Below are positions 31,966-39,838 of a DNA stretch of 64,000 nt, piece by piece. The notes under the pieces were generated by a model that saw nothing but the letters and a program-made list of their open reading frames with translations, did not search any database and had not been told where the DNA came from. Each line of letters starts with the position of its first letter. The first letter of the stretch is position 1. Both the position numbers and the translations under genes were made by a program. Origin of the DNA: Bradyrhizobium algeriense. GTDB lineage: Bacteria; Pseudomonadota; Alphaproteobacteria; Rhizobiales; Xanthobacteraceae. Location of the stretch: NCBI RefSeq assembly GCF_003062295.1, contig NZ_PYCN01000024.1:41449-105448 (forward strand), in the 5' to 3' direction.

Positions 31966-32854
31966 CGTAGCCGGCCAATCCACCAACGTCGCCAGCGCCA
32001 CGCCCGACACCATGGCGTGGGATTCCCGCGCGCGGCGGGTGATGATGATCTACCTGCCGCTGTCGTGCTTTGTGCTGATCCTGCTGTTCCCGTTCTACTG
32101 GATGGCGATTACGTCGTTCAAGCCGAACGCCGAGCTTCTGAACTACAAGGAGCACAATCCGTTCTGGATCTCCTCGCCGACGCTCGCCCATATCAAGCAC
32201 CTGCTGTTCAACACCGCCTATCCGACCTGGCTGAAAACCACGATGTTGGTGGCGATCGGCTCCACGTTCCTGTCACTGTTCGCCTCGACGCTCGCTGCCT
32301 ACGCGATCGAGCGCCTGCGCTTCCGCGGCAGCCCCTACGTGGGGCTCGGCATCTATCTCGCCTATCTGGTGCCGCCCTCGATCCTGTTCATTCCGCTGGC
32401 CACCGTGATCGTGCAGTTCGGCCTGTTCGACTCGCCGATGGCGCTGATCCTGGTGTATCCGACCTTCCTGGTGCCGTTCTGCACCTGGCTCCTGATCGGC
32501 TATTTCAAGTCGATCCCGTATGAACTGGAGGAATGCGCGCTGGTCGACGGCGCGACGCGCCTGCAGATCCTGCGGCGGATCACGCTGCCGCTCGCCGTGC
32601 CCGGCCTGATTTCGGCCGGCATCTTCTCCTTCACGCTGTCGTGGAACGAGTTCATCTACGCGCTCGCCTTCATCCAGAGCGGCGCCAACAAGACGGTGCC
32701 GGTCGCGATCCTGACCGAGCTCGTCACCGGCGACGTCTACCAGTGGGGTGCGCTGATGGCGGGTTCGCTGCTCGGCTCGCTGCCGGTCGCGCTGTTTTAC
32801 TCGCTGTTCGTGGATTACTACGTGTCGTCGCTGACGGGCGCGGTGAAGGAGTAA
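31958..32854 (+). CDS. ABC sugar-importer permease, MalG/UgpE type
   Basis: 298 residues with six membrane helices. MMIYLPLSCFVLILLFPFYW marks helix 1, and the EAA loop reads YELEECALVDGATRLQILRR followed by a Pro-rich ITLPLAVPGLI. It overlaps the first permease by 8 bp. Together with the binding protein this is an importer of the carbohydrate-uptake CUT1 class. CUT1 systems need a MalK/UgpC-type ATPase, and none is encoded in this operon, so a shared ATPase elsewhere is inferred. Intergenic space of 105 bp follows before tonB on the opposite strand. Confidence 0.9.
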   Translation: MTDVAGQSTNVASATPDTMAWDSRARRVMMIYLPLSCFVLILLFPFYWMAITSFKPNAELLNYKEHNPFWISSPTLAHIKHLLFNTAYPTWLKTTMLVAIGSTFLSLFASTLAAYAIERLRFRGSPYVGLGIYLAYLVPPSILFIPLATVIVQFGLFDSPMALILVYPTFLVPFCTWLLIGYFKSIPYELEECALVDGATRLQILRRITLPLAVPGLISAGIFSFTLSWNEFIYALAFIQSGANKTVPVAILTELVTGDVYQWGALMAGSLLGSLPVALFYSLFVDYYVSSLTGAVKE

Positions 32855-32959
32855 GGCAGCGACCAGCCAGACTTCATCCCGCTAGCTGAAGCGCGTGGGC
32901 ACACCGGCCGGCGTAACGGCAAGTGCGTTGATATGTGACTTTCACCGAAACGATCGGTT

Positions 32960-33781
32960 CTAGCGGGGCCTGAACGCTACCGGAACGGTCATAGGCATCG
33001 TCGAGTAAGTGATTTCGGGTGGAAATGCGGGGAACGGCTGGGCCTGGCGAAGTAATGCCATGGCCTGAGCATCGAACGCCGCAACTCCCGACGAGCCGCC
33101 AACGCGGCCCGCCACGACCTGACCGTTGCGGCCCAGCGTGAAAGACAACTTTACGACGCCTTGCTCGGTGTGGCCGGATGGATATTTATGAAAGCTCATC
33201 AGATGGGCTCGGACGCGCTGACTGTAAGCGGCCATCGCGGAGGCCGCGGCACCCGCGCTCATCGCCGATGCGGCAGGGGCCTGACGTTCGGCGCGCGGCG
33301 GCGCGCTGGTGCGCGGCGCGGGTGTCGCCTCCGTAGGCTTCTTGGCGTCTGGCCTGACGATTTTCGGCTTCACAGGCAGCGGCTTCTGTTCCGGAACGAC
33401 CTTCGTGGGCTCGGGCTTTTCCGGTACCGGCTGCTGCTTCTGCTCCGGCGGCGCAACGACCTCCGGCTTCTCCTGCGGCGGGGTCGGCGCGATCTGCTCC
33501 GGCACGGCCTCTGCGGCCGCGGGCTCGGGCGGCGACGCGTCCGCCTGCTGCATCTCAGGTCCCGGCATCATGTCCATCGGCGCCGCCTCTGGCGACGACG
33601 TGATGGGCGCCAGATCGACCATGATGGCGGGCATCGCCACGCCGGGGTCCGGCCGCTGGGTGTACCAGTTCATGGCCAATGCGATTAGCGCGGCATGCGC
33701 GGCAACGATCGCCATCGCCGAAACTCCCCAGCGCCGGACGACGGCCTGGTCGGAGACATCATGCAGGGCGAACGCGTTCAT
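32960..33781 (-). CDS. tonB: TonB-family energy transducer of the haem uptake system
   Basis: 273 residues. A single N-terminal membrane helix (about 20-38, VSAMAIVAAHAALIALAMNW) is followed by a long Pro/Glu/Lys-rich periplasm-spanning region (about 60-170: PEQKQQPVPEKPEPTKVVPE and similar) and a C-terminal TonB domain (VKLSFTLGRNGQVVAGRVGG, then a QPFPAFPPEI ending). It couples proton-motive force from ExbBD to outer-membrane receptors, here almost certainly HmuR. It starts 5 bp after exbD and is the last gene of the leftward haem operon. Confidence 0.92.
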   Translation of the reverse strand: MNAFALHDVSDQAVVRRWGVSAMAIVAAHAALIALAMNWYTQRPDPGVAMPAIMVDLAPITSSPEAAPMDMMPGPEMQQADASPPEPAAAEAVPEQIAPTPPQEKPEVVAPPEQKQQPVPEKPEPTKVVPEQKPLPVKPKIVRPDAKKPTEATPAPRTSAPPRAERQAPAASAMSAGAAASAMAAYSQRVRAHLMSFHKYPSGHTEQGVVKLSFTLGRNGQVVAGRVGGSSGVAAFDAQAMALLRQAQPFPAFPPEITYSTMPMTVPVAFRPR

Positions 33782-33786
33782 GGCGC

Positions 33787-34230
33787 TCAGCTTCGGCCAT
33801 CGAGGCCGACCAATGCGATCTTGAGATAGCCGGCGTTGCGCAGGAGGTTCATCACCTCCATCAGATCGCCATAACTGACGGCCTTGTCGGCGCGCAGAAA
33901 GATGCGCTCGCTCTTGTCGCCCTTGGTGGCGGCGTCGATAATGGCCGTCAGCGTATCGCGCGCGATGATCTCCTCGCCGACCGCTACCGAAAGATCCGGC
34001 TTCACGGTGACGAAAACCGGCTTGTCCGGCCGCGGCGACGGCTCGACGGCGCTGGCGGGAAGATCGACGCCGAGATCGACGGTTGCGAGCGGGGCAGCGA
34101 CCATGAAGATGATCAGGAGCACCAGCATCACGTCGATGAACGGCGTGACGTTGATCTCATGAGACGCGACAAGATCGTCGCTGCCGCCGCGCGCTCGTCC
34201 GCCGACTGCTTGACCGAGCTTCACGCCCAT
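33787..34230 (-). CDS. exbD: ExbD, energising subunit of the TonB system
   Basis: 147 residues. An N-terminal cytoplasmic tail (GQAVGGRARGGSDDLVASHE) leads to one membrane helix, INVTPFIDVMLVLLIIFMVA, with the conserved Asp of TPFIDV (about residue 34) that is needed for proton flow. The periplasmic domain follows (VTVKPDLSVAVGEEIIARDT). It sits 4 bp after exbB and 5 bp before tonB, so all three form one transcription unit. Confidence 0.94.
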   Translation of the reverse strand: MGVKLGQAVGGRARGGSDDLVASHEINVTPFIDVMLVLLIIFMVAAPLATVDLGVDLPASAVEPSPRPDKPVFVTVKPDLSVAVGEEIIARDTLTAIIDAATKGDKSERIFLRADKAVSYGDLMEVMNLLRNAGYLKIALVGLDGRS

Positions 34231-34234
34231 CGCT

Positions 34235-35020
34235 TCACTCCGCGGCGCGGGCGAGCCGGAACGAGCCGCGGTCGCCCTCGCGGCTGATCAGCAGCAGCAC
34301 GAGCGCCGAGGCGTCGCCAAGCAACGCCCGATGGGCCGCGATTGTGCGGGTGAGATGGTTGTAGATCACGACTGCCGGGATTGCCGCGACGAGACCGAGC
34401 GCGGTCGCGAGCAGCGCCTCCGCGATGCCCGGCGCGACCACGGCGAGGTTGGTGGTCTTGGCTTCGGAAATGCCAATGAACGAATTCATGATGCCCCAGA
34501 CCGTTCCGAACAGCCCGACGAACGGCGCGGTGGCGCCAATGGTGGCGAGCATGCCGGTGCCGCGGGCGATCTGCCGCGACATTGCGGCCTCGACCCGCTC
34601 CAGCCGCAGCGCCACCCGTTCCTTGAGCCCATCGTCGAAATGACCGCCGGAGAGGCTGGCCTCGCGCGCGGCAGACTGGATGATCTGCGCCACGGCGTCA
34701 TTGCCGCCGTGGCTTTCCTGCTCTGCCTTGGCCAGCACCGTATCGGTTTCCAGCAGGCTCAGGCGCCGCCTGGCGATCGCCGTCTTGCGGCGGAGCTCGA
34801 TGGTTTTCGCCAGCCAGATCGTCCACGTCACCAGCGAGGCGAAGGCAAGCCCGATCATCACCGCCTGCACCACGACGTCCGCATTCACAAACATGTTCCA
34901 GGGCGACAGGTTGCGCGGCAGCAGCGCGACATCGGTGGCGGCGAGCGCCGCACTCGGGAAGGCGGCCATGCCGGCCGCGCCACACCAACTGATCATAATT
35001 CCCAGCACTCTATGCTGCAT
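34235..35020 (-). CDS. exbB: ExbB, proton-channel subunit of the TonB system
   Basis: 261 residues. A signal-like N-terminus (MQHRVLGIMISWCGAAGMAA) precedes TM1 (about 48-68, VVVQAVMIGLAFASLVTWTI), a long cytoplasmic loop, TM2 (GTGMLATIGATAPFVGLFGT, with the conserved TAPFVGLFGTVWGIM) and TM3 (LVAAIPAVVIYNHLTR). The ATG at 35020 has GGAG six bases upstream; the frame continues open upstream through hutX in another register and is rejected. It follows hutX by 32 bp and powers HmuR with ExbD and TonB. Confidence 0.94.
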   Translation of the reverse strand: MQHRVLGIMISWCGAAGMAAFPSAALAATDVALLPRNLSPWNMFVNADVVVQAVMIGLAFASLVTWTIWLAKTIELRRKTAIARRRLSLLETDTVLAKAEQESHGGNDAVAQIIQSAAREASLSGGHFDDGLKERVALRLERVEAAMSRQIARGTGMLATIGATAPFVGLFGTVWGIMNSFIGISEAKTTNLAVVAPGIAEALLATALGLVAAIPAVVIYNHLTRTIAAHRALLGDASALVLLLISREGDRGSFRLARAAE

Positions 35021-35052
35021 GATCGTCTCCCGGGCTGACAACAAGGGATCGG

Positions 35053-35568
35053 CTACACCGCGCGGGCGGGCGCGATCCTCTCGGCAAGCGCGTGAAAGCG
35101 CTGTAACTGGTCGCCGCGCAACGCGCGGGTCTCGTCGCGGCCGACGAACACCTTGAACATGATGCCGCCGTCGACATTGATGAAGGCGATGAAGGCCGAC
35201 GACTTGCCCATGAAGGGGCGCTCGACGAAAGCGATAGCCGCACAGCGCTCGTGGCGGAGATGGCCGTGCAATCCCTTCGGCTGCATCAGGTTGAAATAGC
35301 CACGCCCGACCTCGCCCGCCGGGATCGAGCCCGTGAACTCGAAGATCGCATCGTCGGTATGGACGATCAGCGTTACCTCGCCCCATTGCGCGACATCGTT
35401 CATGGCAGCGCCAAACTCGCCGCCGGCGCCGATGCGCACCATCGATTCAGGCATCGCCTCCAGGACGGCGCGCGGGCTCACTTTCCGCTCCCGCGCCACG
35501 TCCTCGATGACAGCGCCTGGGTTCTCAGCCATATGGGCCTTGAGGCCGGCAAAGTCCGTGTTCAACAT
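35053..35568 (-). CDS. hutX: HutX/ChuX-type cytoplasmic haem-handling protein
   Basis: 171 residues. The helical N-terminus carries a HutX-like sequence (GAVIEDVARERKVSPRAVLE followed by AMPESMVRIGAGGEF), and the C-terminal half has the beta fold with FNLMQPKGLHGHLRHERCAA and INVDGGIMFKVFVGRDE. HutX/ChuX proteins bind haem in the cytoplasm and pass it to the degrading enzyme. The HGHLRH cluster contains the His expected for haem binding. The gene lies between hmuQ (12 bp) and exbB (32 bp), in line with that role. No signal peptide is present. Confidence 0.9.
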   Translation of the reverse strand: MLNTDFAGLKAHMAENPGAVIEDVARERKVSPRAVLEAMPESMVRIGAGGEFGAAMNDVAQWGEVTLIVHTDDAIFEFTGSIPAGEVGRGYFNLMQPKGLHGHLRHERCAAIAFVERPFMGKSSAFIAFINVDGGIMFKVFVGRDETRALRGDQLQRFHALAERIAPARAV

Positions 35569-35580
35569 CGCACCCTCCCC

Positions 35581-35916
35581 TTACGCGGCGGCGCTGGACT
35601 TACGCTCGCTCAGGATCACGTCGAATCCTTCGAACTTGGGATGGCCGAGATAGAGGCTTTCGCCGGTCTTGTTGTCGGCGCGGGCATGGGCCCGGCGGAA
35701 CTCGTCTGATTTGGTCCAGGCTTCGAAGGCAGCCTTGTCGGCCCAGACCGTATGCGAGGAATACAGCGTGTGATCCTCGGCGACGGGTCCCTTCAGCAGA
35801 TGAAACTCGACGAAGCCGGCCATGCTGCTGAGGTAGGATTCGCGGGTGCGCCAGACGGTCTCGAAGGCCGCTTCAGAGCCAATCTTCACCTGGAACCGGT
35901 TCATTGCGATAAACAT
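35581..35916 (-). CDS. hmuQ: IsdG-family haem-degrading monooxygenase HmuQ
   Basis: 111 residues, an ABM-fold single-domain protein. The IsdG catalytic triad is visible at the matching places: Asn6, Trp67 and His77 (MFIAMNRFQV, AAFEAWTKSDEFRRAHA). It should open the haem ring and release iron. In Bradyrhizobium japonicum two such enzymes, HmuQ and HmuD, are known and hmuQ is the one clustered with haem-transport genes (Puri and O'Brian), so context favours hmuQ. I chose the ATG at 35916, preceded by CAAGGAGATTTTGAA; the longer frame from 36018 has no such site. It is downstream of hmuR by 128 bp. Confidence 0.85.
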   Translation of the reverse strand: MFIAMNRFQVKIGSEAAFETVWRTRESYLSSMAGFVEFHLLKGPVAEDHTLYSSHTVWADKAAFEAWTKSDEFRRAHARADNKTGESLYLGHPKFEGFDVILSERKSSAAA

Positions 35917-36044
35917 TTCAAAATCTCCTTGCTGGGTTGCGCCTGGCGGACGGTTTGAGTTGGTTGGAAACATGAACGCACCACAGCCGCGCTGGAGCAT
36001 CAGCGCGGCCCGGTGCAACTTTATTGGCTTGTCAGCTCGTCGAA

Positions 36045-38405
36045 CTACGCTCCGCCAAAATGGATCTTCAATCCGGCCTTATAGACCCTGCCCGGTCCGG
36101 GGCTCGACCACAACACGTCGTTCTGCGAGGTACCGTCGGTGGAACTGCCGGGGATCGCATAGGGCCGGTAGTACTGGTTCAACAAATTGTCGATCGATGC
36201 CGAGAAGACAATGTCCTTGGTCGCGTTCCAGGTCAGATACAGATTGACCAGTTCATAGCCGGTCGCGGGCAGATAGCCGGCCGGCACGTCGTTGTTGGGG
36301 CCGAACGAGGACCACTGCGCCGCCAGGATCAGCCTGCGGTCGAGCAGCCGCACGCCGCCGGTCGTGGTGATTTTGCGCGGCGTGATGGTTGCAAGGCCGA
36401 TATTGGTCGCGACGTTTTTGCCGCGCATCAAGTGGCCGGCGACGCCGACATACCACAGGCCGGCATCATACAGCGTCTCCACCTCTAAGCCTTCGATCCG
36501 GGCCTGCGTGATGTTCTGGTACTGATAGAACTGGCTGAAAAGTCCCGGGGTAGGGAAGAGGATGGGCGGCCGCGGTGTCGATCCAACAAGATCGATGTAA
36601 TCAGAGACATCGTTGCGGAACACGTTGATCTTGCCACGGAAGCTATCGCCGGCGTTGAAGATGTTGTCATACTTCAGGTTGATGCCGACTTCCTTGTTCT
36701 TGCCGACCTCCGGCCGCAGGTTCGGATTCGGCAGGAAGCAGAACAATCCGACCGTACCACCCGGGCAGGGGAAGAACGGAGGGCCGCCGCCGGTCGCGTG
36801 TTCGCCGGCAATCAGCGTTTCCGTGATCGAGGGCGCACGATAGCCTTCGGCATAGCTGACATAGGGCGTGAAGCCCGCCACCGGCGTCACACCGATGGTG
36901 ATCTTCGGTGAGAAGCGGTCGCCGCCGCCACCGGTCGCCACCGTCGGCGAATGAAGGTCGTAGCGGTCGTAGCGGATGGCGCTGACGGCCTCGAACCAGG
37001 TCGAATAGTTCTGCTTCAACTGCGCGAATCCGCCAGACACGGTGCGCAGGCCGCCGGGTGTGGTGATGTTGGAATTGCCGCGGCTGTCGAAGGTTCTCAC
37101 GTCATCCTGAAACGCATCGACCCCGAGCGTGACCGCGTTGCGCCAGTCGCCGACATTGAACCGCGTCGTATTGTAGACGTCGATCCCGAGCGTATCGAGC
37201 ACGTAGCCTCGCTTGTCACCCACGCAGCCGGAAACGTTGTTGCCGAAGCCGCCGCCGCAATAGGTCGAGGGCGTCGTGCTGAGGTGGGCGGTCTTGATCT
37301 GGTCATTGTCGGTGCGGTTACCGTAGAGCGACATATTCCAGTCCCAGAGATTGTCATCCGGCTTGCTGTATTTCCAGGTGAATGTCCCCGTGTAGTTCTT
37401 GGCATCGGACGCATAGACCGACGATCCCTGGTTCAGCGCGCGCAGTGCGGCGGTCGTCGTCGGCCCGCGATTGAACTGGCCGATGCTGTACTGATAATCT
37501 TGGAATATGGCGCCGAACTTGATCTCATGGCCGTCGGCGGGGCGCACCGTCAGCTTCATCAGGCCGGCCGCGATCTCGTTGCCGGTATTGCCGATCTCGG
37601 TGCCGTTGCCGTCCTTGTAATTGCCCTGCGTACGGTAGACCGCGCCGCCGAATACATCGACATTGGGATCGGCGCGCACGCCGCCGAAGATCGAGCCGAG
37701 GCCGCGCGCACTGTTGGTGCCGCCGGAGCCGGTCATGTCGACGCCCCAGCGCTCGCCCGGGCGCACGACATCGTCGATGTCCTTGGTGCGGAACGACACC
37801 ACGCCGCCGATTGCGCCGGAGCCGTAGACGTTCGCGGTCGGGCCGCGCACCACGTCGACGCTGCCGACCAACTCGGGATCAAGGAAAAACGAGCCGTTGG
37901 CGTTGTGGCCGGTGCGCTGGTAGTTCTGCCGCGCACCGTCGACGACGACCGCGACGCGGCCGAAATCCTGCAGGCCGCGGATGTTGATGACGGTCGAGGG
38001 ATCGTCGCCGCGCTCCTGGACCGACACGCCAGGTATTTGGTAGAGGATGCCGGACAGCCGGTTCGGCTGCAGACCCTGGATCTGCTCGAGCGTCACCACG
38101 CTGACGGGAGCCAGCGCGTCGATGGCGCGCTCCTCGGTCTTGGTCGCGACTGCCGTAATCGTATCGAGCGATTGCACCGGCGCAGCTCCAATCTGCGCCC
38201 GCGCATTCATCGCCGGCGTCTGCGCATCCTGCTGCGGCTTGGCTTGCTGGCGCTTGGCCTGCTTCTGTTTCTTCTGCTCGGGAGAGCGCGTGACGGCCTC
38301 CGCTTCGAGCGCCTGCGTGAACGCCGCGCTCGACGACATCAATGCGAACGAAAATGCCGATGCGCCCAAAACCAAGGCGCGCGAATGCTTGACCCCGAAA
38401 GCCAT
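36045..38405 (-). CDS. hmuR: TonB-dependent haem receptor HmuR
   Basis: 786-residue outer-membrane receptor. Signal peptide (1-32), a Lys/Gln-rich linker (EQKKQKQAKRQQAKPQQDAQ) that precedes the TonB box region, a plug domain (about 85-215: RLSGILYQIPGVSVQERGDD, INIRGLQDFGRVAVVVDGAR, VDVVRGPTANVYGSGAIGG) and a 22-strand barrel. The haem-receptor box is present: YRAP near residue 520 and NPNL near 560 with a His in GEHATGG between them. It heads the leftward operon hmuR-hmuQ-hutX-exbB-exbD-tonB. The 256-bp divergent region upstream, shared with hmuP, carries a 23-bp inverted repeat. Confidence 0.94.
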   Translation of the reverse strand: MAFGVKHSRALVLGASAFSFALMSSSAAFTQALEAEAVTRSPEQKKQKQAKRQQAKPQQDAQTPAMNARAQIGAAPVQSLDTITAVATKTEERAIDALAPVSVVTLEQIQGLQPNRLSGILYQIPGVSVQERGDDPSTVINIRGLQDFGRVAVVVDGARQNYQRTGHNANGSFFLDPELVGSVDVVRGPTANVYGSGAIGGVVSFRTKDIDDVVRPGERWGVDMTGSGGTNSARGLGSIFGGVRADPNVDVFGGAVYRTQGNYKDGNGTEIGNTGNEIAAGLMKLTVRPADGHEIKFGAIFQDYQYSIGQFNRGPTTTAALRALNQGSSVYASDAKNYTGTFTWKYSKPDDNLWDWNMSLYGNRTDNDQIKTAHLSTTPSTYCGGGFGNNVSGCVGDKRGYVLDTLGIDVYNTTRFNVGDWRNAVTLGVDAFQDDVRTFDSRGNSNITTPGGLRTVSGGFAQLKQNYSTWFEAVSAIRYDRYDLHSPTVATGGGGDRFSPKITIGVTPVAGFTPYVSYAEGYRAPSITETLIAGEHATGGGPPFFPCPGGTVGLFCFLPNPNLRPEVGKNKEVGINLKYDNIFNAGDSFRGKINVFRNDVSDYIDLVGSTPRPPILFPTPGLFSQFYQYQNITQARIEGLEVETLYDAGLWYVGVAGHLMRGKNVATNIGLATITPRKITTTGGVRLLDRRLILAAQWSSFGPNNDVPAGYLPATGYELVNLYLTWNATKDIVFSASIDNLLNQYYRPYAIPGSSTDGTSQNDVLWSSPGPGRVYKAGLKIHFGGA

Positions 38406-38567
38406 ACTGCCCCAACCTGTTGTTCTGTCTCTTGGGTTTGGCTGGCGGGCGCCGCGGTGATGCGCGGCTGCTTGCTGGCTAACGATTTTCGCGACCGGGC
38501 ACCCCCGCTCGTATCGCGTTCATCTTGGTTACGCCGCGTTGCGGAACCGGTCAATGACGGCACGGCG

Positions 38568-38590
38568 CACTTTATATCGATTGTAAAGTG
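38568..38590. promoter_or_regulatory. Inverted repeat in the hmuR/hmuP control region, candidate iron-regulator operator
   Basis: CACTTTA - N9 - TAAAGTG, with ATCGAT in the middle, centred 174 bp from the hmuR start and 83 bp from hmuP. In B. japonicum hmuR is activated by Irr with HmuP as coactivator, acting on this promoter region. Identity as the Irr element is inferred from position and symmetry. Confidence 0.5.
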
Positions 38591-38661
38591 CAGCAGTTGG
38601 ATTGCGCGCCGATCAAATTATACAAGCAGCTAGTCGGGAACATCGGGACACCACAGCAATT

Positions 38662-38868
38662 ATGGCGGCACCTTCAGGAGACAATGTCGGAGGCGCCGGA
38701 AAACATGCCGAAAATCCGCCGTCTGCGAGACGCCTTCTCACCATGAACGGCAGCCGGATCGACAGCCGCGAGCTGTTCGCGACCGAGCGCGAAATCATCA
38801 TCGCGCATGGCGAGGACAATTATCGCCTGCGGCTGACGTCGCAGAACAAGCTGATCCTGACCAAGTGA
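38662..38868 (+). CDS. hmuP: HmuP (HemP family), coactivator of haem-utilisation genes
   Basis: 68 residues, short enough to be missed. The conserved HemP core is in the second half: SRELFATEREIIIAHGEDNY followed by RLRLTSQNKLILTK at the very C-terminus. In Bradyrhizobium japonicum the homologue HmuP is needed, together with Irr, to switch on hmuR. Here it diverges from hmuR and leads hmuT-hmuU-hmuV (16 bp to hmuT). The start is uncertain: ATG at 38662 gives 68 residues; a downstream Met at 38743 would give 41. Neither has a strong ribosome site. Confidence 0.88.
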   Translation: MAAPSGDNVGGAGKHAENPPSARRLLTMNGSRIDSRELFATEREIIIAHGEDNYRLRLTSQNKLILTK

Positions 38869-38884
38869 ACCAGGTGAACCGGCA

Positions 38885-39838
38885 ATGACATTTTGTCGCA
38901 TACTCGCATTGTCGGCCGCTGCGGGCTGCTTCCTGCTCGGCAACGTCGCGCTCGCCGCAGGCATTACGGTACATGATGCCCGTAACCGCGACGTCACGAT
39001 CTCAGATCCCGCGCGGATCGTCTCGATCGGCGGCGCGATCACCGAAATCCTCTACGCGCTGGGCTTCGAGGACCGCCTCGCCGGCGTGGACTCCACCAGC
39101 TTCTATCCGCCCGCGGCGCTGCGCGACAAACCGAATGTCGGCTACATGCGGCAGCTTTCGGCCGAGGGCGTGCTCGGGCTCAATCCCTCGCTGGTGCTCG
39201 CGGTACAGGGGTCCGGGCCGAAGGAAACCATGGACGTGCTGGAGGCGGCCAACGTGCCGCTGGTGCTGGTGCCCGAAACCTTTTCCGAACAGGGCCTGAT
39301 CGACAAGATCAAGCTGGTCGGCCACGCGATGGGTGCGGACAAGCGGGCCGAATGCCTGACCGATGTCGTCACCGGCGATCTGGCGCAATTGCGCGAGCTG
39401 CGCGCCAAGGTGACCAAGCCGGTGCGCGTGATGTTCGTGATGTCACTGCTGAACGGCCGGGCGATGGCCGCGGGCCAGAAGACCGCCGCCAACGAAATCA
39501 TCGCGATGGCCGGTGCCGTCAACGCGATCGATGGCTATGACGGCTACAAGATCATCAATGACGAGGCGATCGTGGCTGCAAAGCCCGACGTGGTACTGTC
39601 GATCCAGCGCGGCAAGGACTCGGTGGACGCCGAAGCCGTATACGTCCATCCCGGCTTTGCGCTGACCCCCGTCGCGGCCAACAAGACCTTCATCTCCATG
39701 GAAGGCCTCTACCTGCTCGGCTTCGGGCCGCGCACGGCGGCAGCCGCACGCGATCTCTCGATCAAGCTGTATCCGGCGCTGGCGCCGCAGGCCGAGATAT
39801 TCAAGCCGGCGGCACTCTCCGCAAACTGCCGGCAGTGA
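38885..39838 (+). CDS. hmuT: Periplasmic haem-binding protein HmuT
   Basis: 317 residues. A signal peptide (1-24, ending ALAAG) without a lipobox Cys, then a type III binding-protein fold: ARIVSIGGAITEILYALGFE, LAGVDSTSFYPPAAL, VGYMRQLSAEGVLGLNPSLV and a long helix-rich second lobe. It captures haem delivered through HmuR and feeds HmuUV. It overlaps hmuU by 4 bp (GTGA). The Tyr of DSTSFYPP is the likely haem ligand by analogy with HmuT/ShuT proteins. ATG at 38885 follows CAGGTGAACCGGCA. Confidence 0.93.
   Translation: MTFCRILALSAAAGCFLLGNVALAAGITVHDARNRDVTISDPARIVSIGGAITEILYALGFEDRLAGVDSTSFYPPAALRDKPNVGYMRQLSAEGVLGLNPSLVLAVQGSGPKETMDVLEAANVPLVLVPETFSEQGLIDKIKLVGHAMGADKRAECLTDVVTGDLAQLRELRAKVTKPVRVMFVMSLLNGRAMAAGQKTAANEIIAMAGAVNAIDGYDGYKIINDEAIVAAKPDVVLSIQRGKDSVDAEAVYVHPGFALTPVAANKTFISMEGLYLLGFGPRTAAAARDLSIKLYPALAPQAEIFKPAALSANCRQ

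Noticed and set aside
36951..38633. 560-codon plus-strand frame opposite hmuR
   Set aside because: Complement shadow of a receptor gene with all conserved motifs on the other strand.
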